A DNA stretch of 20,617 nt from JBARKJ01 sp049801375 (GTDB taxonomy: Bacteria; Nitrospirota; JACRHJ01): positions 1-20,617 of the forward strand of contig JBARKJ010000101.1 in the NCBI GenBank assembly GCA_049801375.1, given 5' to 3'. This document shows, piece by piece, positions 15,475 to 20,617 of this stretch. The notes beneath the pieces are model-generated. The model did no database searches. It was not told the DNA's origin and was given only the letters and a program-made list of their open reading frames with translations. The translations under genes were made by a program, and so were the position numbers. How positions within the stretch are numbered: the first letter of the stretch is position 1; each line of letters begins with the position of its first letter.

Positions 15475-16221
15475 ATGCAACTCGACCTATTCAATTGCAA
15501 GACGGCCCAGTCTTCCGTATGGACTGTTAAAATTGACGGAAAAACAATCAGTTACACCCTGCGTAAATCCGCAAGGGCGAGGCATGTCTGGCTCCGGTTC
15601 GGCATTGGCACGGGTCTGGAGGTGGTCGCACCCGCCAGGATGCCGCTTGCAGAGCTGGACCGGATACTTGTAAAGAAGGGTTCCTGGATAGGGCGGCACA
15701 TGGCCCTGCCGGGGACGATGGAGAGGCCGGTACGCTTGCAACCGCTCGGGAACGGCTCAAAGCTCCGTTATTTGGGGGAGGAGCATAAGCTCCGGGTCCA
15801 TGTAAACGGGAGCGCGGGGAAAGTCCGGATCGCCGGAGGCGAGATACTGGCCGAGGTGCCGCCGGGCGGGCCGGATGTGGTTAAGGAAGTCCTTGAAAAC
15901 TGGTATAAAAATATGGCCCGCAAGGTAATCGGAGAGAAAGTCAATAAATTATCGGGTGGCCGGAAGGTGGGCCGTATCTGTATCCGCGACCAGAAGACCC
16001 GTTGGGGGAGCTGTTCGGCCAAGGGGAATTTAAGCTTCAACTGGCGGCTGATAATGGCCCCGCCCAGGGTAATAGAATACCTTGTAATACATGAGCTTAC
16101 CCATCTGGACCAGCCCGACCACTCAAAGAAGTTCTGGAACAAGGTCGCGGCCCGCTGCCCGGATTACGAGGAGCGCGAGGCCTGGCTGAAGATGCACGGC
16201 CTGGGGCTCTGGCCGGCCTGA
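15475..16221 (+). CDS. YgjP-type (DUF45, SprT-like) zinc metallopeptidase
   Basis: Seen: 248 aa, usual for the family. The N-terminal part has the conserved start RKSARARHVWLRFG (near 30-43) and WIGRHM. The C-terminal part has RDQKTRWGSCSAKGNLSFNW (near 171-190), PPRVIEYLVIHELTH with zinc-motif H206-E207-x-x-H210, and the third ligand H216 in DQPDHSKKFW. Known: this family is widespread, often beside restriction-modification genes; its substrate is not established. Here it follows the HD-GYP gene by 29 nt, has no Shine-Dalgarno, and may have its own leaderless start. Cytoplasmic by lack of a signal. Family call firm, role unknown. Confidence 0.93.
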   Translation: MQLDLFNCKTAQSSVWTVKIDGKTISYTLRKSARARHVWLRFGIGTGLEVVAPARMPLAELDRILVKKGSWIGRHMALPGTMERPVRLQPLGNGSKLRYLGEEHKLRVHVNGSAGKVRIAGGEILAEVPPGGPDVVKEVLENWYKNMARKVIGEKVNKLSGGRKVGRICIRDQKTRWGSCSAKGNLSFNWRLIMAPPRVIEYLVIHELTHLDQPDHSKKFWNKVAARCPDYEEREAWLKMHGLGLWPA

Positions 16222-16237
16222 TTTTTCACGTGGAACG
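16222..16237 (+). promoter_or_regulatory. parS-like 16-mer between convergent genes
   Basis: TTTTTCACGTGGAACG matches the chromosomal parS form TGTTTCACGTGGAACA at 14 of 16 positions, including the whole CACGTG centre. It starts immediately after the YgjP-like stop codon. The same bases are part of an imperfect inverted repeat (TTTTCACGT / ACGTTGAAAA), so a weak bidirectional terminator is the main alternative. No parA or parB is in the window. Confidence 0.4.
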
Positions 16238-16383
16238 TTGAAAATCGGAAATCATCCTGTTTGCAGCCTAACTCATTGTAAATAAAGTTAAATTCTATTT
16301 TATTCCCCTCGAAAACGCGTGTAACTAAAACGGCCTTTCACCCCCCTAAACGTCTCAAAACCCCCACCATATGTAATGTAATT
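16238..16383. other. AT-rich spacer between convergent genes, nothing else seen
   Basis: About 146 bases between the parS-like site and the comF stop. It holds C-runs near 16338-16368 but no strong GC-rich hairpin with a T tract, no RNA gene and no convincing ORF. Confidence 0.6.
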
Positions 16384-17139
16384 TTAAATGGCCCTTGCCA
16401 CCGTCAGGACGTACACTTTCTCCGCGCCGGCATTATTTAAAACCTTTGCGCACTCGCGGACTGTCGCGCCGGTGGTGTATACGTCGTCCAGCAGGAGCAC
16501 GCGTTTTTCCTTGAATTCCTCCGGCCTCTCTACCGCGAACGCGCCCTTCACGTTCTCCTCGCGCTCGGCAGGGTCAAGCTCCACCTGCGGGCGCGTATAG
16601 CGAGTCCTCACCAATCCATCTAAAGATAGAGGAATCGAGAGACCCTCCGCCGCGTGCTTCGCCAGAAACAGCGACTGGTTGAATCCCCTTTTAGCCAGCC
16701 TTCGCCTGTGCAGAGGTACTGCCGCCGCGACGTCTGCGTCCGGAAAAAATTCCATCGCCGCGTCCGCCACAAGCGGCCCGAGGAATTGGTGCATCGCCTG
16801 GATACCCCTGTACTTGTAGAGGTGAACGGCAGCCTTCAGCGTGCCCTTATACTCCGCCGCCGACCTTGCCGAGTGATAATAAGTCTCATGGGAGAGGCAA
16901 TCGAAGCAGGGGTGGTCGGAGCCGGAGCCATCCGGGAAAGGCATGCCGCAAATTGTGCAGAACGGGGATTTAATCGGTCTTACGTCGCTGGCGCATGCGG
17001 TACAGAAAAAGCCGGTGGACCGGCCTCCGGCCTCCATCCCGCCGACTGCGATCGACCGTCCGTGGCCAAGCGGCTGACCGCACGAGCGGCAGAGCCTGGG
17101 GTACAGCGCGTCGATTAAAAAACCGACAAGGTTAGCCAT
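16384..17139 (-). CDS. comF: ComF family phosphoribosyltransferase-like protein
   Basis: Seen: 251 aa. The N-terminal zinc-binding part has paired cysteines C17/C20, C46/C49, C61/C64 and C78/C81. The phosphoribosyltransferase-like domain follows, with AAVPLHRRRLAKRGFNQS and the PRPP-loop motif RVLLLDDVYTTGAT at 213-226. Known: ComF proteins are needed for DNA uptake steps in competent bacteria and are widely kept in non-competent ones. The ATG overlaps the gpmI stop by 8 nt (ATGGCTAA), with a poor Shine-Dalgarno, so translation is probably coupled. Last gene of the rsfS-to-comF row. Confidence 0.93.
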   Translation of the reverse strand: MANLVGFLIDALYPRLCRSCGQPLGHGRSIAVGGMEAGGRSTGFFCTACASDVRPIKSPFCTICGMPFPDGSGSDHPCFDCLSHETYYHSARSAAEYKGTLKAAVHLYKYRGIQAMHQFLGPLVADAAMEFFPDADVAAAVPLHRRRLAKRGFNQSLFLAKHAAEGLSIPLSLDGLVRTRYTRPQVELDPAEREENVKGAFAVERPEEFKEKRVLLLDDVYTTGATVRECAKVLNNAGAEKVYVLTVARAI

Positions 17140-18682
17140 GGCAGATAAGGCTCTGGCCTGTCATCTCTTCCGGTTTTTTAAGACTCATGACTTCGAGTAT
17201 GGTGGGGACGACATCGGCCAGCCTTCCGCCGTCTTTCAGCGCGTAACCTTCATGACATAATATAAATGGGACTCTATTCGAGGTGTGCGCGGTATACGGC
17301 TCTTTCGCCTTTGGGTCGTACATTCGCTCAACGTTCCCGTGGTCGGACATGACAAACGGCACGCCTCCCGCCGACAGAACTTCCGGGACGATGCGCGAGA
17401 GGCAATTGTCAACAGTCTCGCACGCCTTTATCGCAGCACTCATGATACCGGTATGGCCCACCATGTCCGGGTTTGCAAAATTCATTATGATGACGTCATA
17501 CTTCCCGGACCGGATGCGGCTTACCACCTCGTCCGTTACCTGCACCGCGCTCATCTGGGGCTTTAAGTCGTAAGTCGCGACCTCCCTGGGCGAGGGTATA
17601 AGGCAGCGGTCCTCATTTTTAAATGGGGTCTCCACGCCGCCGTTAAAGAAAAACGTGACGTGCGCGTATTTCTCCGTCTCCGCAATGCGTAGCTGGGTAA
17701 GGCCGTTTTCGGATACTACTTTTCCGAATATATTCTCCATGCTCACCGGTGGGAACGCAACCGGGAGGCCGAAGGTCTTATCGTACTCCGTCATGCATAC
17801 GAAGCTGGAAAATTTTGGCCGCTCTTTTCTTTCGAACCCGCCAAAATCGTCCAGCGCCAGCGCGCGCGTAATCTCTCTCGTCCTGTCCGTGCGGAAGTTG
17901 AAGAAGATTACGCTGTCGTTATCCTTCATTGTGCCGATGGGTGTCCCGTCCCCCTGGACTATTACCGTCGGCGCGATGAACTCGTCCGTCTGGCCCTTTT
18001 TGTACGATTGCCTGACGGCCTCGTCAGCCGTTTCAGCCTGCTCTCCAATGCCCAGGACCATCGCATTATAGACCTTCTGCACCCGCTCCCAACGGTTGTC
18101 CCGGTCCATCGCGTAATATCTTCCGGAGACGGTACCGACCTTTGCCATATCTTCCAGGCCTTCGTATTCTATAAACTGGAGGAGCCTGTCCATGTACGAA
18201 AGGCCGCTCTGGGGCGGGGTGTCTCGTCCGTCCATGAACGCGTGGATAAGGATATGGCGTACCCCCCTGTCGCGCGCCATCTTCATCAGAGCGTTGAGGT
18301 GCGCCTGATCGCTATGGACGCCGCCGCCCGAGAGAAGCCCCATAAGGTGCAGGGTAGACCTGTTTTCACGGGCGCTGTCCATCGCATCGTTTAAGGCCGC
18401 GTTTTTCAGTATCTCGCCCGTTCTTATCGCAAGGTTTATGCGGGTGTAGTCCTGGTAAACTACCCTGCCCGCGCCGATATTCAAATGGCCGACCTCGGAG
18501 TTTCCCATCTGGCCTTCAGGGAGGCCGACGTCTTCTCCGGACGCGGCAAGCGTAGTGTTGGGATATTTTTCGAGCAGCGAGTTGTAAAAGGGGATTTTCG
18601 CCTTGGCCTTGGCGGAATATTCGAGGTCGTCTTCCGCGCCCCACCCGTCTATGATTATCAGTGTTATCGGACGGTAAGCCAT
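17132..18682 (-). CDS. gpmI: 2,3-bisphosphoglycerate-independent phosphoglycerate mutase
   Basis: Glycolytic/gluconeogenic enzyme interconverting 3- and 2-phosphoglycerate with a di-manganese centre; cytoplasmic. Seen: 516 aa, normal length. It has the metal Asp in IIDGWG (D12), catalytic Ser S62 in GNSEVGHLNIGAGR, GGGVHSD, FMDGRDTPP, SGRYYAMDRDNRWER, NFRTDRTRE, NFANPDMVGHTG and the metal pair in SDHGN. The start is ATG with GGAG close upstream, ten bases after the lapAB stop. Intact, no unusual residues. Confidence 0.97.
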   Translation of the reverse strand: MAYRPITLIIIDGWGAEDDLEYSAKAKAKIPFYNSLLEKYPNTTLAASGEDVGLPEGQMGNSEVGHLNIGAGRVVYQDYTRINLAIRTGEILKNAALNDAMDSARENRSTLHLMGLLSGGGVHSDQAHLNALMKMARDRGVRHILIHAFMDGRDTPPQSGLSYMDRLLQFIEYEGLEDMAKVGTVSGRYYAMDRDNRWERVQKVYNAMVLGIGEQAETADEAVRQSYKKGQTDEFIAPTVIVQGDGTPIGTMKDNDSVIFFNFRTDRTREITRALALDDFGGFERKERPKFSSFVCMTEYDKTFGLPVAFPPVSMENIFGKVVSENGLTQLRIAETEKYAHVTFFFNGGVETPFKNEDRCLIPSPREVATYDLKPQMSAVQVTDEVVSRIRSGKYDVIIMNFANPDMVGHTGIMSAAIKACETVDNCLSRIVPEVLSAGGVPFVMSDHGNVERMYDPKAKEPYTAHTSNRVPFILCHEGYALKDGGRLADVVPTILEVMSLKKPEEMTGQSLICHG

Positions 18683-18692
18683 GAGCTCCAGG

Positions 18693-20000
18693 TTAGCAGT
18701 ATTTGTCGAGGTCTATGGAATAGCTGTTCCATTTGCCGCAGCGGGGGCACCTGCCGGACCACTCCGTCGAGAAATGGTCGCAGTTCCCGCACCGGAAGGG
18801 CACCACTAGCTGGTCGCCATATGCTAAAGCCTTCTTGAATTCAGCCGCGGCGGGCTGGTATGAGCGCCTCCGCAGGTACAGGTTGCCCAACAGCTTATGC
18901 AGGTCGGTGAGCTGGCGCGTCGAACTGTCTATGGCGGACAGCGTATCGAAAGCGTCGTCGATCATTTCCAGGCGATAGTAAAGTTTGCCCAGGAAGAAGT
19001 TCAACGCGACGTCCTTCGGATTTTTAATCAATGCCGATTTATATAAATTAATTATCTTCGGAGGGCTTCCCAGCTTCAGGTAAAGGTCCTCCAGCCGGTG
19101 CAGGAGGACGATTGAGCCGGTAGCCTTGTACGCTTCCTCCCAAAGCTCGGCGGCCGCCGCGTTCTCGTTCTCTTCGAGGTATACCTCGCCAAGTCCAAGA
19201 TATGCGGGCACGAAACTCTTCTCCATCTTCAGGATGGTTTTAAAGACGCGCTTTGCCTTCTCCAGGTTCCCTTCTTCCAGCATCACCCTGCCGGTCTCGT
19301 ACTTGATACCCACGAGACGCTGGTGTTCCGCCTCGCGCTCCTTCGGCGGCAGGGCCAGCTTCAGTATCCTCTCCTCGGTCTCTTCCGCCTTCTCGAAGTT
19401 GCCGGAGCCCTGATGTATGTCGCGTATCCGGGTAAGCGCGCGGAGGTTTCCCTCGTCCTTCTCCAGAATATCTTCCAGCGTCTGGAGGGCGTCGTTCATA
19501 CGCCGCGAGTCCTCATAATCCAGCGCCAGCGCGAAAAGTATCTCGATGTTGCCTTCGTCCACGTCCTTCGCGCGCTGATGGAATTTTATCGCCTCCTGGT
19601 AATCGCCCTCCTTGTGCCGTATCGTGCCCAGTCTGAGGAGCGCGTCGGAGTGGTCCGGCTTCAGCATCAAGACCTTGTCGAAATTTTTCGCGGCAAGGTC
19701 GGTCCTGCGGGAGAGCAGCGAGTTCAGCCCCTTGGAGTAAAGCATCTGCACTTTGGACTCCTTCTGGCGGTCCCGCGTTACCTTCCAGTTCTTGAAGAAA
19801 TCCTTGGTAACCTTTATATAAATGCCAAGGAGCACGGCCAGCGAGCCGAATACCGCGGAACCCAGCATAAGCGCCATCTTGGAAGGCTCGGCCACTATGT
19901 TTCCGGGAAGGAACACCTTCACGTCGCCGGGGTTTAAGATGTCCACCCAGACGATGAAGGCCGCGAAGGCAATTAGGAGTATGATTGCTCGAATGATCAT
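18693..20000 (-). CDS. LapA-LapB fusion: two-TM anchor, TPR array and rubredoxin-like metal site
   Basis: Seen: 435 aa. Two membrane segments (residues 2-21 and 43-63), separated by a short periplasmic loop (NPGDVKVFLPGN), form a LapA-type anchor with a basic stretch after the second. TPR units run from about 80 to 395 (ALLRLGTIRHKEGDYQEAIKF, AYLGLGEVYLEENENAAAAEL). The C-terminus has CGNC at 404-407 and CPRCGKWNS at 418, the LapB rubredoxin-type metal site. Known: in E. coli LapB (YciM), with one TM, directs FtsH degradation of LpxC and so limits LPS synthesis; LapA is a separate two-TM protein. Inference: one polypeptide does both jobs here. SD AAAGGG six bases before the ATG; a long hairpin ends next to it. 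Confidence 0.88.
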   Translation of the reverse strand: MIIRAIILLIAFAAFIVWVDILNPGDVKVFLPGNIVAEPSKMALMLGSAVFGSLAVLLGIYIKVTKDFFKNWKVTRDRQKESKVQMLYSKGLNSLLSRRTDLAAKNFDKVLMLKPDHSDALLRLGTIRHKEGDYQEAIKFHQRAKDVDEGNIEILFALALDYEDSRRMNDALQTLEDILEKDEGNLRALTRIRDIHQGSGNFEKAEETEERILKLALPPKEREAEHQRLVGIKYETGRVMLEEGNLEKAKRVFKTILKMEKSFVPAYLGLGEVYLEENENAAAAELWEEAYKATGSIVLLHRLEDLYLKLGSPPKIINLYKSALIKNPKDVALNFFLGKLYYRLEMIDDAFDTLSAIDSSTRQLTDLHKLLGNLYLRRRSYQPAAAEFKKALAYGDQLVVPFRCGNCDHFSTEWSGRCPRCGKWNSYSIDLDKYC

Positions 20001-20012
20001 TTAAAACCCTTT

Positions 20013-20107
20013 GTTACTTTTCTTTCGGGTGAAAGAAAGGTAACCAAAAGAAAGCCAAATTTAAAAATTTAAAAGTTTTTGGCGTTACCTTTTTCCAAAA
20101 AGGTAAC
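20013..20107. repeat. 95-bp multi-hairpin intergenic element
   Basis: There are three nested or adjacent palindromes. Hairpin 1 at 20013-20044 has 14-bp arms with one mismatch and loop GGGT. Hairpin 2 at 20054-20083 has arms GCCAAA/TTTGGC around an AAATTT-rich core. Hairpin 3 at 20084-20107 is a perfect 24-nt palindrome, arms GTTACC.../...GGTAAC. The element begins and ends with GTTAC/GTAAC, like a small mobile or REP-type palindromic unit. It separates rlmH from lapAB and may also terminate transcription or process the mRNA. Confidence 0.65.
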
Positions 20108-20114
20108 TAATGCT

Positions 20115-20570
20115 TTAATAATGGTACGTGCGCCTCTGGATTATCGTAAAAGCCCGGTAAACCTGCTCCATCAGTATCAGCCGCGCCATCTCGTGCGTGA
20201 ACGTGAGCTTCGACAGCGACAACTGATAATCAGCCCTTGTCAGCATTTCCTCAGAAAGCCCGAAAGGCCCCCCGACGACGAAAACAATATTGCGGCCCTG
20301 TTCCAGCAGCGGGGCGATTTCACCGGCAAACTTTTTTGAGTCCGGATTCTTCCCCCGTTCGTGCAGCGCGATTAAATAATCCGAAGGGGCGACCCTTTCA
20401 AGAATCGCGGCCCCCTCCTCGCGCACCGCATCGGCACCGGTCTTGCGGGAGCCTTTTATTTCCCGGATTTCAATCCTGGCCTGCCGCCTTAGAAGCTCCA
20501 GGTATTTCGCGATGCCGTCTTTTACGAACCCTTCCTTCGTCTTCCCGACGAACAGCAGGAGCATCGGCAT
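20115..20570 (-). CDS. rlmH: 23S rRNA (pseudouridine1915-N3)-methyltransferase RlmH
   Basis: Methylates pseudouridine 1915 in helix 69 of 23S rRNA on the assembled ribosome, using SAM and a trefoil-knot (SPOUT) fold. Seen: 151 aa, normal length. It has MLLLFVGKTKEGF, the SAM-binding FVVGGPFGLSEEML, and the C-terminal knot SKLTFTHEMARLILMEQVYRAFTI ending RTYHY, near the usual PYHR-type end. The ATG shares its A with the rsfS stop (TGATG), so translation is coupled. An internal ATG two codons later is the only alternative start. Confidence 0.96.
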   Translation of the reverse strand: MPMLLLFVGKTKEGFVKDGIAKYLELLRRQARIEIREIKGSRKTGADAVREEGAAILERVAPSDYLIALHERGKNPDSKKFAGEIAPLLEQGRNIVFVVGGPFGLSEEMLTRADYQLSLSKLTFTHEMARLILMEQVYRAFTIIQRRTYHY

Positions 20571-20617
20571 CAGGCCGAGAGCGCCACTTGAAGTCTTGGG
20601 GCGTCGCCCCAGAGGCC
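20570..20617 (-). CDS. rsfS: ribosome silencing factor RsfS, last 15 codons only
   Basis: Seen: an open frame entering from the right edge, encoding GLWGDAPRLQVALSA and then TGA. LWGDAPR is the typical C-terminal signature of RsfS (YbeB/Iojap), which binds ribosomal protein uL14 and blocks subunit joining in starvation. Placement directly before rlmH is the common bacterial order and supports the call. The 5' part lies outside the window. Confidence 0.8.
   Translation of the reverse strand, partial: GLWGDAPRLQVALSA

Noticed and set aside
16338..16368. C-runs as a regulatory or terminator element
   Set aside because: No complementary G-run or hairpin is near them; no known motif recognised.

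Overview
The window reads as a chromosome segment from a Gram-negative, probably anaerobic bacterium. It shows LapA/LapB-type lipopolysaccharide control, several Sec signal peptides, and a 2-oxoacid:ferredoxin oxidoreductase subunit next to a 2x[4Fe-4S] ferredoxin. Coding DNA is fairly GC-rich and the intergenic stretches are AT-rich. A MshEN/GspE-N protein, a REC-first soluble histidine kinase, a HEAT plus HD-GYP pair, and the order rsfS-rlmH-...-gpmI-comF point to Desulfobacterota, Nitrospirota or a related uncultured lineage. The phylum is an inference. I see no tRNA, rRNA, CRISPR array, phage or transposase gene. No gene-free stretch exceeds 300 bases.

Left part, all minus strand: recN, a TTG-started ferredoxin, an exported FlgT-like coiled-coil protein, a vorB-like oxidoreductase alpha subunit, and a MshEN-GAF-like protein cut by the left edge form a tightly overlapping series from 5176 to 1. 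Upstream of it are a CsgG/PEGA-type exported protein with a promoter that would give a nearly leaderless transcript, a soluble REC-histidine kinase, an AT-rich 280-bp regulatory gap, an exported M16 peptidase, and the MoxR/Mg-chelatase-like ATPase YifB, whose real start appears to be CTG.

Centre, plus strand: a divergent promoter region at about 12084-12181 separates yifB from a HEAT-repeat protein and an HD-GYP protein encoded 2 nt apart. These are followed by a YgjP-type metallopeptidase with a putative leaderless start. The HEAT and HD-GYP proteins appear to share the same N-terminal domain, so I infer that they work as a pair.

Right part, minus strand: rsfS (last 15 codons and stop), rlmH, a single-chain LapA-LapB fusion, gpmI and comF form an operon-like row, interrupted by a 95-bp multi-hairpin repeat element between rlmH and lapAB. 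A parS-like 16-mer lies between the convergent ygjP-like and comF genes.

The most interesting points are the shared domain of the HEAT/HD-GYP pair, a MshEN (c-di-GMP-binding type) protein translationally coupled to an oxidoreductase subunit, envelope and signalling genes interleaved with oxidoreductase genes, the LapA-LapB fusion, and several unusual starts (CTG, TTG, leaderless).
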